In this document: in pieces, positions 53,596-62,017 of the stretch
Position numbering within the stretch: position 1 is the stretch's first letter
How the letters are laid out: the number at the start of each line of letters is the position of its first letter
Assembly: GCA_963746315.1 (NCBI GenBank)
Contig: CAVVAR010000012.1
Location: 1 to 64,000 of the forward strand
Length of the DNA stretch: 64,000 nt
Direction of reading: 5' to 3'
DNA from: Ga0077555 sp963746315
Lineage (GTDB): Bacteria; Pseudomonadota; Alphaproteobacteria; Rhizobiales; Hyphomicrobiaceae
The notes under the pieces: model-generated
What the model was told of the DNA's origin: nothing
The model's database searches: none
The model's input: the letters and a program-made list of their open reading frames with translations, nothing else
Translations under genes and position numbers: made by a program

Positions 53596-54306
53596 TCAGG
53601 TAACGCGTACTGGTTTCAACGACACGTTGCTCAGTTTCAAATCCATGATCGCGTTCGCAACCTTCTCACGAACAATAATCACGGTCGTGTAGTCGCACAT
53701 GCGCTGCACGAAAGCCGTCGAAACAAGTGAGTCGGCTTTAATGCTTATGTCGTCAGGAACTCGCCCGCCGGCTCGGCCACACTTGGCGCACCGCTGCAGT
53801 TCGTTCGAGTGGGTCGATACGATCGTTGGCACAGCCTCCGGCTCGAATAGCTCGTCATCGACATTGCGAGGAATCTTAATTTCTGCAGTGGCTCCACTGA
53901 CAGCGAAGCCGATCTTCTGCTCGAGTCTTCGAAGCGCACTCAGAGCGATGAGGGGCGTCCACGGGTTCACCCATGAAAAATCGCTCAACTTGCCGCGCAG
54001 CGTCCCTCGAATTGGCCCAAAGCTCGTGCCAGGCCACAGGGGGCGTGCCTTGCTTAGTGGAGAGATGCGCCGAGCCATCTTCAAGTATTCGTCTACGTGA
54101 ACGACACCCCGAGGCAGGCTCCCAGCGGCACGTCGGACTTCCGAACAGCATAGTGAAGGATATTGAACACCTGTCATCGCCCAAGTGGCGCCGCAGGCGT
54201 CGCATTCGACTCCCGCCAAGTAGCATTCGTGACTTGCATCGAGATCCTGAAAGTGTGCGCGGCCCCACCCGCCATCATCAGGTTGAAGTCTGAAGGCGCT
54301 GCTCAT
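53596..54306 (-). CDS. SitI6-like double-CXXCG immunity-type protein
   Basis: A 236-residue protein fitting the double-CXXCG family (TIGR02264), whose Myxococcus members include the SitI6 immunity proteins to SitA6 toxins. Both motifs are present: CDACG (Cys35, Cys38) in a GVECDACGATWAMTGVQYPS block and CAKCG (Cys173, Cys176) near a GRVPDD segment. Between them, LWPGTSFGPIRGT and FSWVNPWTPLIA match the family core. ATG 54306 has GGAG nine bases upstream. No partner toxin gene is recognised. The sequence appears less GC-rich than its neighbours, suggesting horizontal acquisition. Confidence 0.75.
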   Translation of the reverse strand: MSSAFRLQPDDGGWGRAHFQDLDASHECYLAGVECDACGATWAMTGVQYPSLCCSEVRRAAGSLPRGVVHVDEYLKMARRISPLSKARPLWPGTSFGPIRGTLRGKLSDFSWVNPWTPLIALSALRRLEQKIGFAVSGATAEIKIPRNVDDELFEPEAVPTIVSTHSNELQRCAKCGRAGGRVPDDISIKADSLVSTAFVQRMCDYTTVIIVREKVANAIMDLKLSNVSLKPVRVT

Positions 54307-54403
54307 TATCGCACGCTCCAACTCTTCTCCTGCGTTCCCGGGCGAGGCGGGCGCCGTCAGGCGCATGCCGAGACCCGGGATCGCGTTGGCAACCGTCTGC
54401 CAC

Positions 54404-55165
54404 CTACCCCACGTAGCTCCCGCCATTGCAATCGAGGATGGCACCGGAGACATAGGACGCGGCCGGCGTCAGCAGCATCATGATCATCCAGGCGATCTCC
54501 TCGGGCTGACCGATCTTCCCGCGTGGCAGCGTCGAGTAGTCGGTCGTGTTGCCTTTCGTCATCGCCGTCAGCACCGGCCCTGGCGCCACGCCATTGACCA
54601 GCACGCCGCGCCCGACCGCGTTCCGCGACAGCCACCGCACCACCACATGCACGGCGCCCTTCGAGGCCGAGTAGTCCAGCGGCGTCGAGAGCGACGTCCC
54701 GCCCGTGCGCCCCGCCACCGAGCCGATCATCACGATTCGGCCGCCGCCACGCGCCGCCATGTGCTCGATCATCGCCGAGCCGAGCAGGATCGGCACCATC
54801 ACGTTGACGTCCATCGTCTGCATGAAGCGCTGGCGCGGGTTCTCGGCCTTGAGCAGCGGCGTCCGGCCCAGGATGCCGGCGCAGTGCGCCAGACCGTCAA
54901 CCGGCCCGTGCGCGATCAGCTTGTCCGCGAACCCGTCCTCGGTGAGATCGCCCTCGAGCGTGTCCACCGTGGCGCCCAGGGCCTCGACCTCGGCCTTCAC
55001 CTCGGCGAGCGGCGCCCGGTCCGTGAGCAGCAGCGTCGCACCGAGCTCGGCGGCGGCCCTCGCGGTCGCCCGCCCGATGCCGTTGGCGGCGCCGGTCACG
55101 ACGATCCTTTTTCCCACGAGGCTCAGGGCTTGGGGTAGCGGAATGCTGCGCTGTGTGTCGGTCAT
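54404..55165 (-). CDS. SDR-family oxidoreductase
   Basis: A 253-residue classical short-chain dehydrogenase: VTGAANGIGRATA with the nucleotide-binding glycines, a GxxxTL-type DLTED strand, HCAGI in place of NNAG, the active-site Ser in MIGSVAGRTGG, and YSASKGAVH with catalytic Tyr and Lys. ATG 55165 is chosen by the family N-terminus (IVVTGAANG starts about residue 18). Substrate unknown. It is transcribed in the direction of the rsmD/DMT operon, 70 bases after the DMT gene. Confidence 0.88.
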   Translation of the reverse strand: MTDTQRSIPLPQALSLVGKRIVVTGAANGIGRATARAAAELGATLLLTDRAPLAEVKAEVEALGATVDTLEGDLTEDGFADKLIAHGPVDGLAHCAGILGRTPLLKAENPRQRFMQTMDVNVMVPILLGSAMIEHMAARGGGRIVMIGSVAGRTGGTSLSTPLDYSASKGAVHVVVRWLSRNAVGRGVLVNGVAPGPVLTAMTKGNTTDYSTLPRGKIGQPEEIAWMIMMLLTPAASYVSGAILDCNGGSYVG

Positions 55166-55235
55166 GGGCCTCCTCCGGGTTCTCGTTGTCCCCCATGATC
55201 GGCCCGCGACCCATGCACCTGTCAATCGCAACCGA

Positions 55236-56228
55236 TCATGCGCCCCGGCGTCCGCCCCCGATCACCAGCGCCACGCCGAGGATCACGCCCGCCATCGCCG
55301 GCGCCACGCGCCAGTCGACCGCGATCGGTGCCAGCAGCCCCGCCGCCACGGCCGCCTGCTGAACGCCGAGCGTCGTCACCGGTATCAGCGCCGTCGTCGC
55401 CACGAAGTTCTCCGCGCCGACCTTCACCACCACCGAGAAGCCCAGGTGCTGCATCGCAGTCAGCACCACCGCCCCGACGAAGAGGCCGAGCCAGATGGCT
55501 GGCGGATGGATCAGGTGATGGGGCTCCGGCAGCCATCTCGGCGCCGCGAAAAGTCCATGCGCTGCTCCGGCCATGGCCGCGAAGAGAACGACCATCCCGA
55601 CCCCAGACGCGAGCAGCAGCACGAGGCCCGTGACGCGCATTTTCTCATGGATCGTTCGTGCCGACCGGTTCCACGGATGCCGTTCCGCCGCGAACGAGCG
55701 CGCGCTCATGATGAACCCGCACGCCGTGCCGAGCATCAGCCCGCCGAGCGGCCACGTCGTCTCCATGCGCGGCACGTACCAGATGATCGCTCCGATGATG
55801 ACGAGGCCGCCGATCACGCCGAGCCGGCTCGGCCGCCGTCCGGCCAGCACGTAGCCAAGCAGAATCGCGATGGGCACGCCGATCCGCACCAGCACGCTGC
55901 CGTCCGTCGGCGTGACCAGCCCGAGCAGCACGTAGTAGACGGCCTCCATGGCGATGATGCCGCCGCCCACCACCAGGCTCAGCGGATGTGCCAGCACCGC
56001 CCGCCAGTCCGGCCCCAGGCCGCTCGCAAGCAGCAGCGCGATCGCGCCCACCGGCATCGCCCAGAACAGGAGCGCGATCGGATTGACGCCCAGTTGCTGG
56101 CCGAGCCCGTAGGACACGTTCAGCACCGCCAGCGCGATCGAGAACAGTCCCGCCTCGATCCAGCCGTCGACGCCCGGACGTTTCGCTTGCGCCGTCGCGA
56201 GCGGATCGTCCTTCGACCAGTCGTTCAT
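55236..56228 (-). CDS. DMT-superfamily (EamA-like) transporter
   Basis: A 330-residue membrane protein with about ten hydrophobic segments in two repeats, as in EamA drug/metabolite transporters. The N-terminal part has SYGLGQQLGVNPIALLFWAMPVGAIALLL and the second half GLLAPIAVDWRVAPAMAGVILGVALVIGG. It starts at ATG 56228, overlapping the rsmD stop (ATGA). Substrate unknown. Its coupling to rsmD is probably incidental. Confidence 0.8.
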   Translation of the reverse strand: MNDWSKDDPLATAQAKRPGVDGWIEAGLFSIALAVLNVSYGLGQQLGVNPIALLFWAMPVGAIALLLASGLGPDWRAVLAHPLSLVVGGGIIAMEAVYYVLLGLVTPTDGSVLVRIGVPIAILLGYVLAGRRPSRLGVIGGLVIIGAIIWYVPRMETTWPLGGLMLGTACGFIMSARSFAAERHPWNRSARTIHEKMRVTGLVLLLASGVGMVVLFAAMAGAAHGLFAAPRWLPEPHHLIHPPAIWLGLFVGAVVLTAMQHLGFSVVVKVGAENFVATTALIPVTTLGVQQAAVAAGLLAPIAVDWRVAPAMAGVILGVALVIGGGRRGA

Positions 56229-56794
56229 GCTGACGTGCCGCGCCATCTGGCGAAGTGAGCGGCCGTGTCGCCCCACGTGCGAGTGTCGAGCGCCTCGAAC
56301 CCCTCCGGCCAGACCACCGCGACGTCGGCCCGTTCCTCCAGCACCGCGATGGCGCCCGGCTCCAGCCATCCGCCTTCCGCCGCCGCCGCCATGGCCTGCT
56401 CGCCGAGGCCCTTGCCGTAGGGCGGATCGGCAAGCACCAGCCCGAACCGCTCGCGCGGCAGCGCCGGCCCGAGGCTCGTGGCGTCGCGCCGGTAGATCCG
56501 CGTCTGTCCCGTCAGGCCGAATGCCTCGATGTTGCGCCGGATGAGACCGCGCGCCGCAACGTCGTCCTCGACGAACAGGCAGAAAACCGCGCCCCGCGAC
56601 AGCGCCTCGACGCCGAGCGCGCCGGTTCCCGCGAAGAGATCCAGGACCCGGCAGCCCGCCAGGTCGAACCCGTCGACGCCGTGCGCCAGAATGTTGAACA
56701 CCGCCTCGCGCACTCGGTCTGACGTTGGCCTTATCGCGCCGTCGTCCGGTGTCGTGAGCGCCCGTCCGCGCAGTCTGCCGGCCACCACCCTCAC
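56225..56794 (-). CDS. rsmD: 16S rRNA (guanine966-N2)-methyltransferase
   Basis: SAM-dependent methylation of G966 in 16S rRNA. It is 189 residues, starting RVVAGRLRGRAL, with RPTSDRVREAVFNIL (the substrate-binding segment), LDLFAGTGALGVEALSRGA for SAM binding, and the catalytic DPPY in LVLADPPYGKG. GTG 56794 overlaps the stop of the pseudouridine synthase gene by four bases. Confidence 0.95.
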   Translation of the reverse strand: MRVVAGRLRGRALTTPDDGAIRPTSDRVREAVFNILAHGVDGFDLAGCRVLDLFAGTGALGVEALSRGAVFCLFVEDDVAARGLIRRNIEAFGLTGQTRIYRRDATSLGPALPRERFGLVLADPPYGKGLGEQAMAAAAEGGWLEPGAIAVLEERADVAVVWPEGFEALDTRTWGDTAAHFARWRGTSA

Positions 56795-57885
56795 GTCTCG
56801 TCGTCCTCGTCGTTGCCGGTTTTGGCGCGGCTCTGAACGCTCCCACGCGACCGCTCGCTGCGTGCCGCGTCCCGCGCCTTCGTGCGCCGCTCCCGGTCGG
56901 CGTCAGCCGCATCCATCAGGCCGAGCTCGCGCGCGAGGCTAGGGCCGAGCTGCTCCGCCAGGACCCGCCGCTTGACCGCGTCGACCTCGCCCGGCGGCAG
57001 GTCGAGCAGCTGGAATGGTCCATATGAGATGCGGATCAGGCGGTTCACGTCGAGCCCGAGCGCGGCGAGCACCTTGCGCACCTCGCGATTCTTGCCCTCC
57101 CGGAGCCCGATCGTCAGCCACACGTTGGCGCCCTGCTCCTTGTCGAGCGTCGCCTCGATCGGCCCGTACTTCACACCCTCGACCTCGACCCCGTCCTTGA
57201 GACGCTCCAGCGCCGCCGCCGTGATCCGGCCGTGAGCCCGCACCCGGTAGCGGCGAAGCCATCCGGTCGCGGGCAGCTCGAGATGCCGCGCCAGCGCGCC
57301 ATCGTTGGTGATCAGCAGCAGCCCCTCGGAGGTCACGTCGAGCCGCCCTACCGAGATCACGCGGCCGAGCTCGGCCGGCAGCTTGTCGAATACCGTCTCC
57401 CGGCCCTCGGGGTCGCGGTGCGTCGTCACCAGCCCTTTCGGCTTGTGATAGCGCCAGAGTTTTGGCGGCTCCGCGCCCTGCAACGGCTGGCCGTCGACCA
57501 GAACCTTATCCTCGGGCTTCACGTCGAGCGCCGGCGAGCGGATGACATGCCCGTTCACCGCCACACGCCCGTCCGCGATCCACCGCTCGGCATCGCGCCG
57601 TGAGCAAAGCCCCGCCCGCGCCATCGCCTTGGCGATCCGCATCGGCTCGGTCCGGCTGGCCGGCGCCGACGCCTCCTCACGTGAGGGACGGCTGGGACGC
57701 GGCCGGGCGCGCGATGCCTTTGCGCCGCCGATATGCGGTTTGGCTCCACTCCTGGCCGACGGTGCACCACGCCCGGTTGCTCGCGCCCCCTCGTTCCGGT
57801 CTTTGGGCATCGCATCGCCCGGCGATTTGCCGCGTTGCCCGCCACGGCTGTCACGTCCGCGTCGCGGCTTGTCTTGGCTGGTCAT
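56791..57885 (-). CDS. RsuA/RluB-type pseudouridine synthase
   Basis: Modifies a uridine in 23S or 16S rRNA. It is 364 residues from ATG 57885 (MTSQDKP) with CAGGA upstream. A basic disordered N-terminal region (about 80 residues, rich in Arg/Gly/Ser) precedes an S4 RNA-binding domain (MRIAKAMARAGLCSRRDAE) and the catalytic domain with GRLDVTSEGLLLITNDG, in which Asp183 is the nucleophile, and REGKNREVRKV. The tail is acidic. RluB-like (U2605) is the most likely assignment. It is the first gene of the operon with rsmD and the DMT transporter. Confidence 0.9.
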   Translation of the reverse strand: MTSQDKPRRGRDSRGGQRGKSPGDAMPKDRNEGARATGRGAPSARSGAKPHIGGAKASRARPRPSRPSREEASAPASRTEPMRIAKAMARAGLCSRRDAERWIADGRVAVNGHVIRSPALDVKPEDKVLVDGQPLQGAEPPKLWRYHKPKGLVTTHRDPEGRETVFDKLPAELGRVISVGRLDVTSEGLLLITNDGALARHLELPATGWLRRYRVRAHGRITAAALERLKDGVEVEGVKYGPIEATLDKEQGANVWLTIGLREGKNREVRKVLAALGLDVNRLIRISYGPFQLLDLPPGEVDAVKRRVLAEQLGPSLARELGLMDAADADRERRTKARDAARSERSRGSVQSRAKTGNDEDDET

Positions 57886-57945
57886 GGGTCCTGGCATTGT
57901 TGTGTCGGCGCCGGACCGCGGCGTCGAGGGTGACTGGGGCTGGCC

Positions 57946-58773
57946 TTACGCCTCGGCCGTGCCTTCGGACCTGATATTCATCACGCGCCCGCAATGCTTG
58001 CAATGGACCGCGTCCGCGTCATGTCGCTGGAGGCCGCAATCCGGACACGGATGGCGCACGGTGGCCGGCCGGAACAAGGCCTGAATGAGCCGCAGGAACA
58101 GCCCCAGCCCGAAAATCATGATCGCGACGGCTAGCAGCCGGCCGGGCACGTCCCGCATCACGATGTCGCCGAAGCCGGTCGTCGTCAGCGTCGTGACCGT
58201 GAAATAGAGCGCGTCGACGTAGTTGTTGATACCCGGGTTTGTCCGCACCTGTAGCACGTGGACGATCGCCGACATGACGAACACGAAGACCATCAGGTTG
58301 ATCGTTGCGTCGATCACCTCCTCGTGCTTGCGGAAGAAGGTCGAGACCTCGCGCAGGTCGCGCAGGACATGGTACGAATGGAAAAGCCGCATGAACCTCA
58401 GGACCCTGAGGAATAGCAGGCTCTCGTTGAGGATCGGGGCGAGCAGCGAGATGATCACCAGTACGTCCGTCCATGTCGACGCCTGCTGGAAGAGCTTGAG
58501 CCTCAGGTCATAGATCCACAGCCGCACCAGCCATTCGAGCATGAGAAGCGAGGCGATGACGATATCGGCGGTGATGTGCCAAGGCGCCTGATAGTGGAAC
58601 GAGACCGTCACGAAATAGACGAGCAAAGCCACGTCGATCAGGAGCATCGTCAGACGGAAGGCGCGCGCCGAAGGATCGGCGCTGAAATACAAGCGCCGCA
58701 ACTGGGATCTCAGGCGTCGAAGCCGGCTGGGCTGCGGGATTGCTTTGAGTGCTTCCGCCATCGGGCGTCGCAT
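57946..58773 (-). CDS. Voltage-gated-type potassium channel with C-terminal zinc ribbon
   Basis: A 275-residue ion channel. It has six membrane segments: an S4-like helix (FLRVLRFMRLFHSYHVLRDLR) with spaced Arg residues, a pore loop with selectivity filter TTTGFGD (GFG in place of GYG), and S6. After S6 a short tail carries a zinc ribbon, CPDCGLQRHDADAVHCKHCG. No RCK domain. The start is uncertain: ATG 58773 has GGAG almost adjacent, and ATG 58761 has none nearby. The zinc ribbon could be a regulatory or assembly element. Confidence 0.85.
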   Translation of the reverse strand: MRRPMAEALKAIPQPSRLRRLRSQLRRLYFSADPSARAFRLTMLLIDVALLVYFVTVSFHYQAPWHITADIVIASLLMLEWLVRLWIYDLRLKLFQQASTWTDVLVIISLLAPILNESLLFLRVLRFMRLFHSYHVLRDLREVSTFFRKHEEVIDATINLMVFVFVMSAIVHVLQVRTNPGINNYVDALYFTVTTLTTTGFGDIVMRDVPGRLLAVAIMIFGLGLFLRLIQALFRPATVRHPCPDCGLQRHDADAVHCKHCGRVMNIRSEGTAEA

Positions 58774-58876
58774 GCTCCGCTAAAAGGGGGCGCCCTCGAC
58801 AAAGAGCCGCCAGTCACGCTCACCAAATCATCCGAAGGAGCTGTATAGTTCCACGAAGCAATCGCAGGAAGCCATC

Positions 58877-59362
58877 GTGAATAATTCCGTCAACGGCCGG
58901 CCAGCGCCGCTGGGGCCCGGAGAAGCCCCCATGCAGCGCGCACTTGCCGAGGCTCGCGCCGCGGCGCTCCGTGGCGAGGTGCCCGTCGGCGCGGTCCTTG
59001 TCGCGGCCGACGGCACTCTTCTCGCATCCGATGGCAATCGTACGCGCGAGTTTGCCGACCCGACGGCCCATGCCGAGATTCTGGTCGTTCGACAGGCGTG
59101 CCGCATCATCAGCGAGCAGCGTCTCGTAGGCTCGAGCCTCTACGTCACGCTCGAGCCGTGCCCGATGTGCGCCGCGGCCATATCGCTAGCTCGCGTCAAG
59201 CGCCTTTACTGGGGCGCCAGCGACCCCAAGGGAGGCGGCGTGGAGCACGGACCGCGCATCTTCAGCCACCCGACCTGCCACCACGTCCCCGAGCTTTACG
59301 GGGGGCTTTGCGAGAGCGAGGCGGCGGCTTTGCTGGTCTCGTTCTTTGCTGATCGCCGCTGA
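58877..59362 (+). CDS. tadA: tRNA-specific adenosine deaminase
   Basis: Deaminates A34 to inosine in tRNA-Arg(ACG). It is 161 residues from GTG 58877 with AGGAA upstream. Zinc and catalytic residues: HAE (His65, Glu67) in PTAHAEILV and the PCxxC (Cys95, Cys98) in TLEPCPMCA. Its 3' end overlaps the convergent HEXXH gene by about 100 bases. Confidence 0.95.
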   Translation: MNNSVNGRPAPLGPGEAPMQRALAEARAAALRGEVPVGAVLVAADGTLLASDGNRTREFADPTAHAEILVVRQACRIISEQRLVGSSLYVTLEPCPMCAAAISLARVKRLYWGASDPKGGGVEHGPRIFSHPTCHHVPELYGGLCESEAAALLVSFFADRR

Positions 59363-59963
59363 TGCTGCCGCGCTTGCGCTGCCGCTCCTCCTTGTCGAGC
59401 TCCTCTGGCGTGCGCATCGGCAGGATCCCGTTCGCCTCGAGCAGTCGGCCGAGCGCGTCCCCGTCCTCGATCACCGTCCGATAGATCCACCGGTAGCCCC
59501 ATGGGGCGTGAGCGATGGCCTCCGCCCGTTCGCGCCCGATCAGCTCGGTCGCTGCGGCGACCTCCAACCAGCAAACCACGAGATGCAGGTAGGTTTGCTC
59601 GTAGCTGCGCGCGCCTTCCGGCAGTCGCGTCGGCGCCTTCGGATACCGCCTGACGAGCTCGTCGAAGAACGGCGCGATCGGATCGTGGTCCGGTCCCCCG
59701 AGGCGCCAGAGATACCAGTGCATCTGCTCGTGGAGATAGGTCGAGAGCAGAAGATCCTCGGTTTCGGCGAAACGCGTGCCGAGCGTCAGGATGGGATGGC
59801 TGTGCGTCGCGCCAGCCGGCTGCACGCGCACCAGCTTGGTGAACTCGAAGCGCGAGAGATCGTGTCGTTTCCTCAGCGCGCCGAGCAGATCCGCCACCCG
59901 GCGCGCCTCGCGCTCGGCGTGATCCAGATCGATGACTATGCGCAGATCCTCGCCGTCGGCCAT
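59262..59963 (-). CDS. Putative HEXXH metalloprotein
   Basis: A 233-residue protein from ATG 59963. It contains a zinc-protease-like HEQMH in STYLHEQMHWYLW near residue 75 and a downstream Glu-containing helix, CWLEVAAATELIGRE, that could provide a third ligand. The N-terminal MADGEDLRIVIDLDHAERE looks like the true start; GTG codons at 60020 and 60059 would extend it. The C-terminal 40 residues are Lys/Arg-rich and lie over the tadA 3' end on the other strand. Gluzincin activity is only suggested by the motif; I do not recognise the family. Confidence 0.5.
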   Translation of the reverse strand: MADGEDLRIVIDLDHAEREARRVADLLGALRKRHDLSRFEFTKLVRVQPAGATHSHPILTLGTRFAETEDLLLSTYLHEQMHWYLWRLGGPDHDPIAPFFDELVRRYPKAPTRLPEGARSYEQTYLHLVVCWLEVAAATELIGRERAEAIAHAPWGYRWIYRTVIEDGDALGRLLEANGILPMRTPEELDKEERQRKRGSISGDQQRTRPAKPPPRSRKAPRKARGRGGRSGG

Positions 59964-60079
59964 GCTCCGTTTGATAGGCAACCAGCGTGGCGTGCCAAGG
60001 GTGAAATCGTGGCCGTCCACCTTCGTCTGGGCCGCCTGTGGATAAGGCGGCTTATCCACATCGTGAGCGCAAGCGCCTG

Positions 60080-61652
60080 TTATTCGGCCGCCTCGGGCCG
60101 CGCCGCTGGCCGCCACCTGAGCCGCGGCTCGCGCGCTGCCTTGGTCTCGTCGAGGCGGCGGCGCGGAGCCAGCCGCGGCGCTTCCTTGAAGCGGCTCTTG
60201 TCGTTGCCGGTGGTCGCGTCCTTGGCTAGGTCGCGCAGCGTCGCGATGAACAGATCGAGCGACTGCTTCGATTCCGACTTCGGTCGGCTCGATCAGCATG
60301 GCGCCGTGCACGACCAGCGGGAAATACATGGTCATCGGGTGGTAGCCCTCGTCGATCATCGCCTTGGCGAAATCGAGCGTGGTCACCCCGCTGCCCTTCA
60401 GCCACGCGTCGTCGAACAGCACCTCGTGCATGCAAGGCTGGTCGCCGAACGGCTGGCTCATCACGTCGCGCAGCGACGCACGCACGTAGTTTGCCGCCAG
60501 CACCGCGTCCTCGGACGCTTGCCGCATCCCGTCCGAGCCATGACTCAGCATGTAGGCGAGCGCCCGGACGAACATGCCCATCTGGCCATGGAACGCAGTC
60601 AGCCGCCCAAGCGGCCGCATCCCGTCGCGTGCCTCCGCCTCGTGCTCGATCAGCTTGTAGGCCTCGCCGTCGCGCATCACGAATGGCACCGGCGCGAAGG
60701 GCGCCAGCGCCTCCGAGAGAACCACCGGTCCCGAGCCCGGCCCGCCGCCGCCATGCGGTGTCGAGAACGTCTTGTGCAGGTTGATGTGCATCGCATCGAC
60801 GCCGAGGTCGCCAGGCCGCACTTTGCCGACAATGGCGTTGAAGTTCGCGCCGTCGCAGTAGAAGTAGCCGCCCGCCTCGTGCACCACGCGCGCGATCTCG
60901 GCCACCTCGGGCTCGAAGAGGCCGCACGTGTTCGGATTGGTCAGCATGATCGCCGCGACATCGGGCGTGAGTGCCGCTTTCACGGCGTCCGCCGAGACGG
61001 TGCCGTCGGCACGCGCCGGCACGGACTTGACGTGATAGCCCATGAACGCCGCCGTCGCCGGATTGGTGCCGTGCGCCGAATCTGGGACGAGCACGATGTT
61101 GCGCTTCGAGCCTTTCGCGTCGTGTGCAGCCTTGATCGCCAGCATGCCGCACAGCTCGCCGTGCGCACCGGCTTTCGGCGACAGCGCCACGGACTGCATG
61201 CCGGTCAGCTCGAGGAGATACCCGGCCAGCGCCTGCATCAGCGCCAGCGCTCCTTGCACCGTGCTTTGCGGCGCCAGCGGATGCGCGTCGCCGAAGCCCG
61301 CGAGCCGCGCCATCTTCTCGTTCAGCCGCGGGTTATGCTTCATCGTGCACGAGCCGAGCGGATAAAGCCCCGAGTCGATCGCATAGTTCTTCCGCGAAAG
61401 CCGCACGTAGTGCCGCATCGTCTCCGGCTCGGTCAGCCCCGGCAGTCCGATCGGCTGGCGTCGCTCGAGCCCGCCCAATCGCGCTTTCACCGACTTCGCC
61501 TGCGGAAGATCGACCCCCGTCGTCTCCGCACGGCCGATCTCGAAGATCAGCGCCTCCTCGTGATCGAGCCCTCGATTGCCGGTAAACGTGCCTGCATCGC
61601 TTTTCTCGGCGCTGCCGGCTTGGGTCGGACGGCCTTGGGTGTTCATTGCCAT
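60080..61652 (-). pseudogene. gcvPB: Glycine dehydrogenase (decarboxylating) subunit 2, C-terminal frameshift
   Basis: PLP-binding half of the two-subunit glycine cleavage P-protein. It shows GLYPLGSCTMKHNPRLNE, SPKAGAHGELCG, VPDSAHGTNPATA and the PLP Lys (about residue 294) in HINLHKTFSTPHGGGGPG, and is normal up to MLIEPTE. There the frame breaks: read literally it becomes an unrelated Arg-rich sequence that continues through the next gene, whereas deleting one base near 60279-60280 restores SESKQSLDLFIATLRDLAK and a stop at 60080. This gives 523 residues, the family length. The lesion is in the last 65 codons, so a truncated but folded protein is possible. Confidence 0.88.
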
Positions 61653-61667
61653 TTGCGTGTCCGTTCC

Positions 61668-62003
61668 TCAGAGATAATGGCGCCTGATGTTGTCGCGGAT
61701 CTCGTCCTCGAGCCGGTCGTTCTCGGCCTTCTCGAGCACGGCATGAATCTTTTCCACATGCCCGCGGAGCTCCGCCACGCGAGCGGCCGGCCACGACCTG
61801 ATGCTCTCCACGGCTTTCTCGGAGATCGGTTTGTCGGCCGGCACTTTCATCAGTCTTGTCGCGTCCCGCCAATGCCCCTGCGCCGGAGCGGGCAGCGCGT
61901 CGATAGTCACATGAGCGATGAGCCTCGTAGCTGCCGCTGCAGCCTCGGCGCTTGGCGCGGCGCTGGTTTCTGCGAGAAATTGCTCGAATGACGCGAGGGT
62001 CAT
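61668..62003 (-). CDS. Small unknown protein B, between gcvPA and gcvPB
   Basis: A 111-residue protein, mostly helical, starting MTLASFEQFLAE at ATG 62003 with GGGAGAG close upstream. The last 75 residues align with those of the neighbouring protein A: both have SIRSWPxARV, then a helix and an EN-D segment, and both end in a Tyr-containing tail. The gene ends 15 bases before the gcvPB start. I do not recognise the family. Position in the operon suggests a role in glycine cleavage, perhaps as an assembly or regulatory factor. Confidence 0.7.
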   Translation of the reverse strand: MTLASFEQFLAETSAAPSAEAAAAATRLIAHVTIDALPAPAQGHWRDATRLMKVPADKPISEKAVESIRSWPAARVAELRGHVEKIHAVLEKAENDRLEDEIRDNIRRHYL

Positions 62004-62017
62004 GCTCTCCCGGCCTT

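Noticed and set aside
59346..61991. An 881-codon plus-strand frame over gcvPB and neighbours
   Set aside because: Arg/His-rich composition with no domains; shadow of the minus-strand genes.
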